From: JAETTH01 sp964455975 | GTDB lineage: Bacteria; Bacillota; Clostridia; TANB77; CAG-508 | Length of the DNA: 60,732 nt | Assembly: GCA_964455975.1 (NCBI GenBank) | Contig: CAYVYP010000002.1 | Span: forward strand, 1 to 60,732 | Direction: 5' to 3' | Shown here: positions 9,390 through 19,240 of the stretch, piece after piece | How the letters are laid out: every line of letters starts with the position of its first letter | Numbering within the stretch: position 1 is the first letter of the stretch | Program-made: the position numbers and the translations under genes | Notes under the pieces: model-generated | The model's input: the letters and a program-made list of their open reading frames with translations, nothing else | What the model was told of the DNA's origin: nothing | Databases searched by the model: none

Positions 9390-10197
9390 TTATACTATAT
9401 ATTCCTTTATTGTATCTAATATTTTATTAATACTTTCTCCAGTCCAGTTATTGTTATTAGATAAATTTTTAATAAACATATCTTCACTTAAAACTAAATT
9501 TATAATATTTGAAACATCACTAATATTTTTTATTTCAATATCTGTATTAAAAATTAAAATTTTCATATAGTTTAATATTTGTTTTTTATCTAATTTTCCT
9601 TTTTTAATTAACCAATATAAATCAAATATATCTCTATATCTTGTTGAAAGTGGACCAAATTTTAATAATGGAATAATCTTTTCAACAAATATTTGCTCTT
9701 TAGGATTTACTAAAAAACTAATGTTATCCTCTATTATCTTTGTATCTAACAACAATGTATCTTGCAATATATCAATATGTTTATGTACTCCAATGTCTAA
9801 TTTTATATGATAACTTTTATTATATTTATCCGATATTGTAACAGTTAATCTTTTTCCGTGATAATCTTGATGTGATAATTCTTCAATTTTATCTTTATCT
9901 ATTTCTAATTTAAAACCATCAATATTATCTAATTTCCCTAATTCCATAAAAATATTTACTATGTTGTCTGTTGCTATAGACATATTTATTAAATCCATAT
10001 CTATGTCTATTGTTGCTCTACGAATATTTCCGAGTCAAGTGAAACATTACAACTCCACCTTTTATTGTAATTCTATCACTATATTTAGAATTATATATTC
10101 TATTTATTATAATATCTTGACAGACCTTTGAAATTGCATAATTTCTTGTATATCCGTCTTTTACGTACTCATTTATACAGTCTTGTAGACTATTCAT
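9390..10197 (-). CDS. AbiEii-type nucleotidyltransferase toxin, read through one CGGA quadruplet
   Basis: About 268 aa when the extra C at 10032 is skipped (Gly56). The joined sequence has the AbiEii nucleotidyltransferase core: DRITIKGGVVMFHLTG, then NIRRATIDIDMD carrying the metal-binding acidic residues, and a helical C-terminal half. Without the shift the first 55 residues and the catalytic core are separated. The ATG at 10197 overlaps the stop of the upstream AbiEi gene (TAATG), the typical antitoxin-toxin arrangement with translational coupling. Family knowledge: type IV toxin-antitoxin and phage-abortive-infection systems. Confidence 0.85.
10029..10032 (-). other. CGGA quadruplet / +1 frameshift site in abiEii
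   Basis: Context ACT-C-GGA-AAT. Skipping C10032 links the N-terminal KGG segment to the RRATIDIDMD motif. Confidence 0.82.
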
Positions 10198-10736
10198 TAT
10201 ATAACCTCCGTTTCAATAGTTTTAATTATATATGAATTATTAAATAATTTTGCGTATTTATATACTTTTATAAAATTAATTTCTTCTTTTATTTTTCTAT
10301 AATTATTTAAAACTTCTTTATATAATTCATATGGCAATTTTGTTTTATATCTAATTAGCTCAATTAATATTCTCTCTTTATCATATATATTTACTTCTGT
10401 ATCTTCTATTTTCATTTTTGTTACGCCAATATCTAAAAAATTCTTTGTTGTAAATATTTGCTTTACTGAATTTTCATTTATAATATGAGATTTTCTTTCT
10501 GTTGCTATATAATGATATTCTGGTATTTTATCTGTTAAATCATAATAAAAAAAAGCACTATTTAATGTTAGTATTGATTTAGGATATTTTTTTGTTATAA
10601 TAGCCAAATCACTTGGATATTCTTCATCTGAATAAATGCCTTTTGATACCTTAAATAACTCTTTATTTTTTATCTTCTTTTCTATTTCATATCTATTAAA
10701 ATTCTTTTCTAATAACTCTTTATAATAAAATAACAT
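10197..10736 (-). CDS. AbiEi-type antitoxin and transcriptional autoregulator
   Basis: A 179-aa protein with an N-terminal winged-helix-like region (residues 5-45, KGIYSDEEYP) and the C-terminal domain of the AbiEi family (ILTLNSAFFYYDL, YDKERILIELIRY). AbiEi proteins counteract AbiEii and repress their own promoter by binding inverted repeats. Directly upstream is a strong promoter embedded in a 17-bp-arm palindrome, as expected for such autoregulation. A ribosome binding site AAGGGG precedes the ATG. The gene ends in a one-base stop/start overlap with the toxin gene. Confidence 0.82.
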   Translation of the reverse strand: MLFYYKELLEKNFNRYEIEKKIKNKELFKVSKGIYSDEEYPSDLAIITKKYPKSILTLNSAFFYYDLTDKIPEYHYIATERKSHIINENSVKQIFTTKNFLDIGVTKMKIEDTEVNIYDKERILIELIRYKTKLPYELYKEVLNNYRKIKEEINFIKVYKYAKLFNNSYIIKTIETEVI

Positions 10737-10755
10737 TTTTTTGTACCCCTTTTAA

Positions 10756-10804
10756 ATTATAAACATAACTGTAGGCTTTTGTCAAGTAAAAGCCTACAGT
10801 TATG
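10756..10804 (-). promoter_or_regulatory. Promoter with large palindromic operator for the AbiE operon
   Basis: On the minus strand TTGACA (10785-10780) and TATAAT (10761-10756) are 18 bases apart. A perfect palindrome with 17-base arms and a 7-base loop (10764-10780 and 10788-10804) covers the -35 box and spacer, so a bound AbiEi would block RNA polymerase. Confidence 0.75.
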
Positions 10805-10915
10805 TAAAAATATTTGTTCTATTTTTACTATTTTTTAGTATAACCTTTTCTTGTTCTTTTGATACTAAATTTTATATAATAATTTTCAACTGTTTTCAAA
10901 TAAAATATGATACAA

Positions 10916-10968
10916 TAAAAAATGTGAAACTTTTTTGATTTTTATCAAAATTTATTTCACATTTTTTA
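10916..10968 (-). terminator. Terminator downstream of ctpA
   Basis: A hairpin with arms AAAATGTGAAA / TTTCACATTTT and a second AT-rich inner stem, followed on the minus strand by an A/T tract. It ends the minus-strand transcript of the S41 peptidase gene. Confidence 0.65.
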
Positions 10969-11005
10969 TTAATTATGGCGTATTCTAATTAGCCCCTTTT
11001 ATTTA

Positions 11006-12217
11006 TTATTTTAACAATTCTATTGCTTTTTGTAATTGTGTATCATCTTTTTGTTCTATTGTTAATTTATTTTGTAATTGTTCTGGTAGTTCTATTACTA
11101 CATCTGGTGTTATTCCTACTTTGTTTATTTTTTCTCTATTTGGTGTATAATACTCATTTGTTGTTATTTTTATTCCACTTCCATCTGATAATGTCATTAA
11201 TTTTTGTATTACACCTTTTCCATATGTTTTTGTTCCTACTATTGTTGCTTTATTATATGATTTTAATATTCCTGCTAATATTTCAGATGCACTTGCTGTA
11301 TTTTGATTTGTTAATACTACTATTTTCATATTTATTTCTGGGTCTTGTTTTGATTTTGTTTCCTCTTCTTTATTATTTTTATCTACTGTAATTAATAATG
11401 TTTTGTCTTTTTCTACAATTAAATCTGCTATATTTAATGCTTCATCAACTATTCCTCCACCATTATTTCTTAAGTCTATTATAAGTGATGTTATCCCTTG
11501 ATTTTTTAAATTTTCATATTCTTTTTTAAATTCAGTACTACAACCTTCATCAAATGTTGATATTTCTAAATAGCCTATATTGTTAGATAGTTTTTCTGCA
11601 TTTATATGATTTATTTTAACATTTTGTCTTACTATTTCAAATTCTTTAGTTTCATTACCTCTTAATACTTCTAATTTTACTGTTGTTCCAATTTCGCCTG
11701 ATTTAATTTGATTTGAAAGTTCTGTCATTTGGTCTCCAGTATAAGTTACTCCATCAACTTTAGTAATTATATCTCCAGAAAGTATTCCTGCTTTTGCTGC
11801 TGGTGAGTCTTTTATAGGTGTTAATACAACAACCATATTTTTTTCTGTATCCTTTGTCATATAAATTCCAATTCCTGTATAGTTTCCTAAAGTTTCCTCT
11901 GTAAAGCTTTTCATTTCTTCTTTAGTGTAATATTCACTATATGGATCATCTAAGCCTGAAACATATCCTTTTATAGCTCCTTCTAATAATTTAGTTTCAT
12001 CTATTTCTCCTAAATAATTATTATTTATTATTTTTCTAAAATTTTCTAAAGTAGCTGCTATATTACTACTTCCAGTTGAAGAAGTTACATATTTTATAAC
12101 TGAATTAGGTTTTATATAATTATACACTCCTATTGTTGTTACTAATGCTGTTATTAATATTGTTAATATAACTAACATTATTATTTTATATATATTTTGT
12201 TTTTTATTTGAATCCAT
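11006..12217 (-). CDS. ctpA: Carboxy-terminal processing protease (S41 family, CtpA-like)
   Basis: A 403-aa exported protease anchored by one N-terminal helix (residues 11-31). A PDZ domain (about residues 110-200, with KAGILSGDIITKVDG) precedes the S41 catalytic domain with the strand GYLEISTF, the LRNNGGG loop, catalytic Ser309 in NTASASEILAG and Lys334 in TYGKGVIQ, 25 residues apart as in the family. It probably processes envelope proteins or, during sporulation, signalling proteins. It lies downstream of the two murein-hydrolase activators, an order often seen with ftsEX in Clostridia. Confidence 0.92.
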   Translation of the reverse strand: MDSNKKQNIYKIIMLVILTILITALVTTIGVYNYIKPNSVIKYVTSSTGSSNIAATLENFRKIINNNYLGEIDETKLLEGAIKGYVSGLDDPYSEYYTKEEMKSFTEETLGNYTGIGIYMTKDTEKNMVVVLTPIKDSPAAKAGILSGDIITKVDGVTYTGDQMTELSNQIKSGEIGTTVKLEVLRGNETKEFEIVRQNVKINHINAEKLSNNIGYLEISTFDEGCSTEFKKEYENLKNQGITSLIIDLRNNGGGIVDEALNIADLIVEKDKTLLITVDKNNKEEETKSKQDPEINMKIVVLTNQNTASASEILAGILKSYNKATIVGTKTYGKGVIQKLMTLSDGSGIKITTNEYYTPNREKINKVGITPDVVIELPEQLQNKLTIEQKDDTQLQKAIELLK

Positions 12218-12347
12218 ATATTTTATATCCTCTCTTTATAAGTTCTTATATATTATACTACTCTTTTATTTGTTTAACACTAATTTTTAAAATAATTAGG
12301 ATTTAAAAGCTTTAAACTTTTAAATCCTTTTATTTTGAATAAGAAAA

Positions 12348-13580
12348 TTAAGGTAAATATGGTGTTGGATTTACTGGACTACCATTTACTCTAACTTCAA
12401 AATGTAAATGTGTTCCTCCTAATGGATTTGAAGGTGTTGGTCTTGGTAACACATTTCCTGTATTTCCTACTTGCATTATTGCTTGTCCTTGTGATACTTC
12501 TTGCCCTGCTGAGACTAACCTAGATCCTGGTTTTCCATGTGCATAAAGAGTCATAGTTCCATCATGATGATTTATAATTATATATTCTCCATAACTTGCA
12601 TATGATCCAACATATGTACCATTTGATCCATAATTCTTAATCGAACCATATTTTGCTGTAGATATTACTACTGTACCTGACTTAACGGCTCTTACAGTTT
12701 TTCCATATAATCCACCACTAAAATCTACTCCAGTATGACCTGAATATCCATAATATCCACAAGTTATATTTGATTTTGTAAGTCCTGCTATTGGACTTAT
12801 ATATCCACTTTTACTTGGTGTATTTGATATATTATCTTTTCCACTACCATTAGCAGCTTCTTGTCTTGCTATTTCTGCTAATTTTGATGCTATTGCTTGT
12901 TTATCTTTATTAAACTGATCTAATTCTGCTTGTAACTCTTTTTGGTCATCAGATAAAGCTGCTACTTTTTGGTCTTTTTGTGTTTTTTGTGCTTTTAATT
13001 CCACTGCTTTTGATTCTTTTTGTGCTTTAACACTAACAATTTCTTTTTTGCTTTCTTCTAATTTTGTTTTTGCATCTTCTATTTCTTGTTTTTCTTTTTC
13101 CATTTGTTCTAATAAATCTGTATCTGCTTGTGCTAGTTGTGATACTAGATAATAATTAGATATAGCCTCTACTATATTTCCTGAACTTAAAAGTATATCT
13201 AAGTATGAAGCATCACCTGCTTCATATATTGCTACAAGTCTTTCATCTAATAATTCTTGTTGATCATCATAATCTTTCTGTGCTTGTTTTAATTTTGCTT
13301 CTGTTTCATTAATAGTTTTTTGAAGTTCTGATAATTTACTACTTAAAGAAGAAATTTCATCTTCATATGATTCTATTGTATCTGATACTTTTTGTATTTC
13401 TTCAACAGCACTAGATATTGCTCCTTTTATTTGATTTAGTTCTATTTGTTTATCTTTTATTTGACCATTTATTTCAGATTGTTGATTTTCAAGGTCTGTT
13501 TTAGAACTTGCTAAAGTACATGTACTACAAAGTATTATTGATATAATTATTACTACAACGGTTTTTAATATTTTTTTCAT
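12348..13580 (-). CDS. Murein hydrolase activator / M23 peptidase with coiled coil (EnvC-like)
   Basis: About 410 aa from the ATG behind GGAGGAAAAA. A signal peptide (residues 1-25, ending CTLAS) is followed by a long coiled coil (about 27-240) and a C-terminal LytM/M23 domain with GHTGVDF, TLYAHG and THLHFEVR, so the zinc ligands appear intact. The domain order matches the FtsEX-controlled peptidoglycan hydrolases and activators. It is a tandem paralogue of the next gene upstream and lies just downstream of ftsEX. No frame break is present. Confidence 0.88.
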   Translation of the reverse strand: MKKILKTVVVIIISIILCSTCTLASSKTDLENQQSEINGQIKDKQIELNQIKGAISSAVEEIQKVSDTIESYEDEISSLSSKLSELQKTINETEAKLKQAQKDYDDQQELLDERLVAIYEAGDASYLDILLSSGNIVEAISNYYLVSQLAQADTDLLEQMEKEKQEIEDAKTKLEESKKEIVSVKAQKESKAVELKAQKTQKDQKVAALSDDQKELQAELDQFNKDKQAIASKLAEIARQEAANGSGKDNISNTPSKSGYISPIAGLTKSNITCGYYGYSGHTGVDFSGGLYGKTVRAVKSGTVVISTAKYGSIKNYGSNGTYVGSYASYGEYIIINHHDGTMTLYAHGKPGSRLVSAGQEVSQGQAIMQVGNTGNVLPRPTPSNPLGGTHLHFEVRVNGSPVNPTPYLP

Positions 13581-13596
13581 TTTTTCCTCCAATTTA

Positions 13597-14770
13597 TTAA
13601 TTATTAGTTGTATTATTTTCTTCTTTTTGAGTTGTGCTTGTAATATATGGTATTGGATCTACATATTCTCCATTTATTCTTACTTCAAAGTGGGCATGTG
13701 GTCCGAGTTGAATATCCTGTTGATCCTACCTTTAATATTATATCTCCTCTTTTTACTTGTTGTCCTAATGTTACTTCTATTGAACTTCCATGTGCATATA
13801 AAGTTGATACTCCACCACCATGATCTATTATTACCATATTTCCATATGCTGAATTATATCCTGCTTTAACTACAACTCCATCATTTGCTGCTATAAAATT
13901 TGATCCTAATGGTGCTCCTAAATCAACTCCAGTATGTAATTTATAAACTCCTGTTATTGGATGTGTTCTCATTCCATATGGTGATGTTATTCTTGTATAT
14001 CCTGGTGTTGGCCATGCCATTACACCTCCTACATATGTACTATCTAACTTAGATAAAAGTATTTGTCTTATTTCCGCTTCTACTTGGTCTACTTGTGATT
14101 GCATATTATCTAATTTAGTTTGAACTTCTTTTTCTTTTGTAGATAATTTATTCATATAACTATTTTGAATTGTTTTAGTATTTTGAAGTGCAACCCACAT
14201 TTGCTCTTTTTTATTCTTAATTGTTTTAGATTGCTCTTTTTGATCTTCTAAACTTTTTTTAGCAAGTTCTATACTATTTTTTTCTCTTTCAATTTCTTCT
14301 AAAATTTCGGAATCGCTTTTAGCAAGTTCTGTTACTAAATAATAATTAGATATGAAATCTATTACACTTGTTGAATTTAATAAAACATCTAAATATTGTA
14401 CATCGCCTGCTTCATACATAGCAATTAATCTTTCTTCTGCTCCCTCTTTTTGTGTTTTATATTTTTCCTCTGATGCTTTTAGCTTTTCTTCATTTTCATC
14501 AATTGAATTTTGTAAATTTTCTAACTTTCCTTCTAATTCTGATAAATCCTTTTCATATTGTGAAATAGATTCATTTAATTGCTGTATTTGTGTTAATGTT
14601 GTTGTCATTTCACTTTGTATTGTTGTTAATTCTTCATTTGTTTGTGCTATTTGATTATTTATTTCATTTTTCTTATTGTTTAAATCATTAATATCTGTTG
14701 CAAATACTGTAACAGTAATTAATAAGCTTATTAGAATCAGAATAAAAAATGTAATTAATTTTTTATTCAT
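13597..14770 (-). CDS. Murein hydrolase activator / M23 peptidase, second paralogue, read through one CGGA quadruplet
   Basis: About 390 aa when the extra C at 13705 is skipped. A signal peptide (residues 4-25), a coiled coil (about 30-235) and an M23 domain follow in order. The domain has MRTHPITGVYKLHTGVDLG, STLYAHG and, across the frame break, GYSTGPHAHFEVRINGEYVDP. The glycine at the site (residue 356) is the conserved one directly before the PHxHFE zinc-ligand motif; without the shift the last metal ligand is lost. It lies 14 bases downstream of ftsX and upstream of its paralogue. These proteins are the usual periplasmic partners of FtsEX. Confidence 0.9.
13702..13705 (-). other. CGGA quadruplet / +1 frameshift site in the M23 gene
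   Basis: Context ACT-C-GGA-CCA. Skipping C13705 restores STGPHAHFE, containing the HxH of M23 peptidases. Confidence 0.88.
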
Positions 14771-14784
14771 TTTTTGTTATCTCC

Positions 14785-15684
14785 TTATACATCTAAATAT
14801 TTTTTCATAGATATGCTACTACCTAAAACTCCTATTCCTATTCCTATTCCCATATATACAAATATAATTAAACTAAACATATCTGAAAAACTAAGTAAAC
14901 TTAAATTTATTGTTGATGCTATTGTTGATTCCATTATACCATTTGTAATTGCATTATATAAAATTCCTATTAGTAAAATAGATATTGCTGCAGATAATAT
15001 TCCAATAAGCATACCTTCTATTATAAATGGCCATCTTATAAAACTATTTGTAGCTCCAACATATTTCATAATTGATATTTCTTTTCTTCTTGCATGAACT
15101 GCAAGTTTTATTGTATTTGAAATAATAAATACTGATATTATAATTAAAAGTACTAAAAATACTGCTGTACCAATTCTTATTCCGTTTGCTAACCCTATTA
15201 ATGTTGAAATTGTTTGGTCACTACTTGTTATACCTTTAATATTATCAATTTTTAAAATTTCTTCTTGAACAGTTTTACTTAAATTTAAATCAGTTAAAGT
15301 TACAATATAAGATGCTGGAAATATGTTGTTTTTTTCATATGGTGCTAGTAAAAATTGTTTTTCTTTAAATCCCTCTTTCATTTGGTTTAATGCATCTTCT
15401 TTAGATTTATAATCTGCTGTATGAACACCATTAATAGCTCTTATTTTATCTCCAATTGCTTTTACTTCATCTTCATCAGCTTCATTTTTTATAAAAACTC
15501 TAATTCCTTGTGCATCTTTTATAGTTGTCATTATATGATTAACATTTTCTCCTATGCAAAAGAAAAATCCAAATATAATCATTGTTGCACACATAATTCC
15601 AAGTGATGCAAAAGTTGATTTTTTGTTTTTTAATATATTTCTAAATCCTTCACCTAAAAGGTATCCTATAACATTATATCTCAC
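14785..15684 (-). CDS. ftsX: Cell division ABC transporter permease FtsX
   Basis: About 299 aa. It has one N-terminal helix after GEGFRNILKNKKST, an extracytoplasmic loop and three C-terminal helices, the FtsX topology. I prefer GTG at 15684 as start because AGGTGGG lies 7 bases before it; an ATG at 15690 would be almost on top of that site. The start overlaps the end of ftsE. With FtsE it forms a mechanical transducer that controls the M23 proteins encoded next. Confidence 0.88.
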   Translation of the reverse strand: MRYNVIGYLLGEGFRNILKNKKSTFASLGIMCATMIIFGFFFCIGENVNHIMTTIKDAQGIRVFIKNEADEDEVKAIGDKIRAINGVHTADYKSKEDALNQMKEGFKEKQFLLAPYEKNNIFPASYIVTLTDLNLSKTVQEEILKIDNIKGITSSDQTISTLIGLANGIRIGTAVFLVLLIIISVFIISNTIKLAVHARRKEISIMKYVGATNSFIRWPFIIEGMLIGILSAAISILLIGILYNAITNGIMESTIASTINLSLLSFSDMFSLIIFVYMGIGIGIGVLGSSISMKKYLDV

Positions 15685-16360
15685 AATCATACCCACCTTT
15701 TTTATCATCTCTTACTATATATCCATCTTTTATATGTATAACTCTTTTTTTCATTTTATCTACTATATCTTTGGCATGTGTTGCAACAACTACTGTTGTA
15801 CCTCTTGCATTAATATCATTTATTAAACTTATAATATCCCAAGCTGTATCTGGGTCTAAATTTCCTGTTGGTTCGTCCGCAATTAGCATTGATGGGTTAT
15901 TAACTAACGCTCTTGCTAATGCTACTCTTTGTTGTTCTCCTCCTGATAATTCATTAGGATACATTTTTGCTTTTCCGCTTAACCCTACTAAAGAAAGTAC
16001 CATTGGAACTTGTCTTCTAATATGTCTTGGTGTTGCTTTTACTATGTACATTGCAAATGCAACATTATCATATACTGTTTTATCTGGAAGCAATCTAAAG
16101 TCTTGAAAAACCACTCCCATACTTCTTCTTAAAAAAGGTACTCTTTTAGGCTTTAAGAAAGTAGTATCTTTTCCATTTATAATTATATTCCCTGATGTTG
16201 GTTCTTCTTCCTTTAATATCATTTTAATCATTGTTGATTTACCTGAACCAGATGAACCTACCAAAAATACAAATTCTCCTTTTTCAATCTGAAAATTAGC
16301 ATTATTTACAGCTTCTGTTCCCGTATTATATGTTTTACTTACATTTCTAAATTCTATCAT
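15674..16360 (-). CDS. ftsE: Cell division ATP-binding protein FtsE
   Basis: A 228-aa ABC ATPase with Walker A GSSGSGKST (residues 35-43), Q-loop VVFQDFRLL, signature LSGGEQQRVALARAL and Walker B LIADEPTGNLD. The first residues IEFRNVSKTY are typical of FtsE. It is the first gene of the operon ftsE-ftsX-M23-M23. In-frame CGG is absent; the CGG in LSGK and IADE regions falls across codons. Confidence 0.95.
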   Translation of the reverse strand: MIEFRNVSKTYNTGTEAVNNANFQIEKGEFVFLVGSSGSGKSTMIKMILKEEEPTSGNIIINGKDTTFLKPKRVPFLRRSMGVVFQDFRLLPDKTVYDNVAFAMYIVKATPRHIRRQVPMVLSLVGLSGKAKMYPNELSGGEQQRVALARALVNNPSMLIADEPTGNLDPDTAWDIISLINDINARGTTVVVATHAKDIVDKMKKRVIHIKDGYIVRDDKKGGYDCEI

Positions 16361-16449
16361 TTCTTGCTCCTTAGTATTAGATTATTTTAAATACTATCAT
16401 ACAAATACATCATAACAATAAATTATTTACTTTGCAATACTTTATCTAC

Positions 16450-16499
16450 AAAAAAACAAGATAAAAATGATGTTTTCTCTTCATTATATCTTGTTTTTC
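16450..16499 (-). terminator. Terminator downstream of the transketolase operon
   Basis: Inverted repeat AAAAACAAGATAA / TTATATCTTGTTTTT around a short loop, in the spacer between tktC and ftsE. Confidence 0.75.
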
Positions 16500-16541
16500 T
16501 CTTATTTTCTTATAAATGCTAAATTCACACAAAATTCACAA

Positions 16542-17471
16542 TTATTCTTTTACTTTTTCAATTATGTTCTTTGCCGTTATTTTAAAATATGACATAAGCT
16601 CTTCTGCTTTTCCAGATTTTCCAAATTCATCTTTAATTCCCATTTTTATAACTTTGCTAGGATAATTTTGTGTTAACACTTCTGATACTGCAGTTCCTAA
16701 TCCATTTATAACACTATGGTCCTCTATTGTTATAATTTTTTTAGTTTCCTTTGCAGCTTTTATAATAATTTCCTCATCAATAGGCTTTATACTCCACATA
16801 TCTATTACTCTAATATGTATTCCTTGTTTTTTTAATTCTTCTTGTGCTGTTAATGCTTCTACTACAGTTATTCCTGTAGCAATAATTGTAGCTTCTGTTC
16901 CTTCTCCAAATTGAATAGCTTTTCCTATTTCAAATTTTTGCTTTTCATCATATACTATCGGAGTAGCAAGCCTTGAAAGTCTTACATAACAAGGACCCTC
17001 TATTTTAGAAATTTCTTCTATAATCCATTTTGTTTGTATATCATCTGAAGGTGAAAATACTTTCATATTTGGAAGTCCTCTCATTAAGCCAATATCTTCT
17101 AACATTTGATGTGTAGCTCCATCTTCTCCAACAGTAATTCCACTATGTGTTGCACAAATTTTAACATTTGCATTTGTATGAGCAATACTTGCTCTTATTT
17201 GGTCATATGCTCTACCTGCTGCAAATACTGCAAATGAAGAAGCATATGGAATTTTACCACTTACACCAAGACCAGCAGCAGTTGATATCATATCTTGTTC
17301 AGCAATTCCCATATCAAAAAATCTATCTGGAAACTCTTTTGCAAAAATATTAGTTTTAGTAGCAGTAGATAAATCAGCATCTAAAACAACTATATTTTTA
17401 TTTTTTTTACCTAATTCACACAAAGCCTCACCATAACTTTGGCGAGTAGCAATCTTTTTATCAAAATTCAT
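16542..17471 (-). CDS. Transketolase, C-terminal subunit
   Basis: 309 aa, with the pyrimidine-binding and C-terminal domains of a split transketolase: RQSYGEAL, VVLDADLS, FFDMGIAEQDM, CATHSGITVGEDGATHQ and SPSDDIQTKW. It pairs with the N-terminal subunit encoded just upstream to interconvert pentose and triose/hexose phosphates. The ATG is 1 base after the upstream stop and its ribosome binding site lies within the last codons of that gene, so the two are coupled. Confidence 0.93.
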   Translation of the reverse strand: MNFDKKIATRQSYGEALCELGKKNKNIVVLDADLSTATKTNIFAKEFPDRFFDMGIAEQDMISTAAGLGVSGKIPYASSFAVFAAGRAYDQIRASIAHTNANVKICATHSGITVGEDGATHQMLEDIGLMRGLPNMKVFSPSDDIQTKWIIEEISKIEGPCYVRLSRLATPIVYDEKQKFEIGKAIQFGEGTEATIIATGITVVEALTAQEELKKQGIHIRVIDMWSIKPIDEEIIIKAAKETKKIITIEDHSVINGLGTAVSEVLTQNYPSKVIKMGIKDEFGKSGKAEELMSYFKITAKNIIEKVKE

Positions 17472-17472
17472 A

Positions 17473-18298
17473 CTACTTTCCTCCTAACTCGTTTATTGCT
17501 AATTCATATTCTTCTTTATTTGGTGCTTTTCCATGCCAAGCTACATTATCCTCCATAAAAGAAACTCCTTTTCCTTTTATAGTATTTGCTATAATTGCTG
17601 TTGGCTTATCTTTTATTTTTTTAGCGTTTTCAAAAGCTTCTATTAATTCTTGTATATTATGTCCATCTACTTTTATAACTTCAAATCCAAATTGTTCTAA
17701 TTTATCACCTATATGTTTTAAACCTTTTACTTCTCTTACTGTACCATCTATTTGAAGATAATTATTATCTACTATTACACATAAATTATCTAACTTATAT
17801 TTAACAGCTGACATTACCGCTTCCCAGATTTGTCCTTCTTCCATTTCTCCATCGCCTAAAATTGTATATACTCTATATCCTGCTTTATCTAATTTAGAAG
17901 CAATTGCCATACCATTTGCAACTGATAATCCTTGTCCTAAAGAACCTGTTGAAAAATCTACTCCTGGAACTTTATTCATATCTGGATGTCCTTGAAGCAT
18001 ACTTCCTAATTTTCTAAATCCTTGTAATTCGTTTTTATCAAAATATCCTTTTTCTGCTAAAACTGCATATAATCCACTAGATGCATGTCCTTTTGATAAA
18101 ACAAACCTATCTCTTTGCTGTGCATTTGGGTCTTTCTCGTTAATATTCATTTGATTAAAGTATAAAACTGTTAAAATATCTGCTATAGATAATGCCCCTC
18201 CTGGATGTCCGAGATTGTGCATTGTAAACTTCATTAATAATGTCTATTCTTACATTTTTTGCTATTTGTTCTAATTGTTTTATGTCCTTTATTTTCAT
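17473..18298 (-). CDS. Transketolase, N-terminal subunit, read through one CGGA quadruplet
   Basis: 274 aa when the extra C at 18211 is skipped. It carries the thiamine-diphosphate domain: VRIDIINEVYNAQSGHPGGALS (two halves joined at the site), HASSGLYA, GSLGQGLSVANGMA, GDGEMEEGQIWEA. The glycine at the site is Gly30 of the near-invariant SGHPGG motif. Without the shift the protein would have to start at an internal ATG with no ribosome binding site and lack this motif. The true ATG at 18298 is preceded by AGGGTGG. The shift occurs 29 codons in, so all enzyme production depends on it. Confidence 0.93.
18208..18211 (-). other. CGGA quadruplet / +1 frameshift site in the transketolase N subunit
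   Basis: Context TCT-C-GGA-CAT. Skipping C18211 restores AQSGHPGG, the conserved cofactor-site motif. Confidence 0.9.
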
Positions 18299-18404
18299 AT
18301 TACCACCCTTTCTTTTTATTAATATATATCACAATCTTTAAAAAATTACTATATATTGTTTGCTTTTTTATTAATAATTTGTATAATACATTTGGGTGAT
18401 AAAA

Positions 18405-19052
18405 ATGAAAATTCAAAAACCAATAATTGCATTATTAGATAATTACATTGATAATAATAATTTTGAAGATCTAATTAATAAATCTATAGAAATTGGAGAT
18501 GAAATATCTAACTACAATTTTTATGAATTAGATACTAATATTGAACTATATAATTCTGATTTTGAAAAATGTAAATTTAGTTCTTGTCATATGCTAAATA
18601 TAAGAATTAATAAAACCTCTTTTACGGATATAATATTTGAAAATTGCGATTTTTCTAATACAGATTTTAGTGAGTCTAATTTTGTAAGATGTGAATTTGT
18701 AAATTGTAAATTAGTAGGGGTGAATTTTTCTAATTCTTCTTTATATAATATATGTTTTAGTACTTGTAATTTAAAGTATTCTAACTTTTCTTTTGCAAGA
18801 ATAAAAAACGTATATTATAACAATTGTAATTTAGAAACTTCTACTTTTTGTGAAACAGATATTTCAAATATAGAATTTAATGAATGTAATCTAGTACTTT
18901 CTACTTTTTCAAAAACAACTTTAAATAATGTAGATTTATCTAACTGCCAAATTGATGGAATTATCATATCTCCTCTAGAATTAAAAGGAGCAATAATATC
19001 TGCGTATCAAGCTTCAATTATTGCTACTATTTTTGGTTTGATAATAAAATAG
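18405..19052 (+). CDS. Pentapeptide repeat protein
   Basis: About 215 aa. From residue 35 to 195 the sequence shows the five-residue periodicity of pentapeptide repeats (FENCDFSNTDFSESNFVRCE, then CKLVGVNFSNSSLYNI). This predicts a right-handed beta helix, here with unusually many Cys and Asn. The last 17 residues are hydrophobic (ASIIATIFGLIIK), as in membrane-tethered or oligomerising members. Start ATG 18405 follows GGGTG. It stands alone between the transketolase operon and sua5. Its role is unknown; some relatives protect topoisomerases, but nothing here shows that. Confidence 0.8.
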   Translation: MKIQKPIIALLDNYIDNNNFEDLINKSIEIGDEISNYNFYELDTNIELYNSDFEKCKFSSCHMLNIRINKTSFTDIIFENCDFSNTDFSESNFVRCEFVNCKLVGVNFSNSSLYNICFSTCNLKYSNFSFARIKNVYYNNCNLETSTFCETDISNIEFNECNLVLSTFSKTTLNNVDLSNCQIDGIIISPLELKGAIISAYQASIIATIFGLIIK

Positions 19053-19185
19053 GATTTATTTTAAATACTTATCTTCTTTCTTAATCCATCTTCCATATTT
19101 ATTTTTGTAGGTATAATATATTTAATTTAATATTATTGCAATTAAAACGTAGTAATTTTTTATACATTAAAATATTGAAAAAAAC

Positions 19186-19214
19186 TTTACAATAGTTTTA
19201 TTTTCTAGTATAAT
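19186..19214 (+). promoter_or_regulatory. Vegetative promoter of sua5
   Basis: TTTACA and TATAAT separated by 17 bases, about 26 bases before the sua5 ATG, which has AGAGGT as ribosome binding site. Confidence 0.65.
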
Positions 19215-19240
19215 TATACATTGTAAAAGAGGTAATTTAA

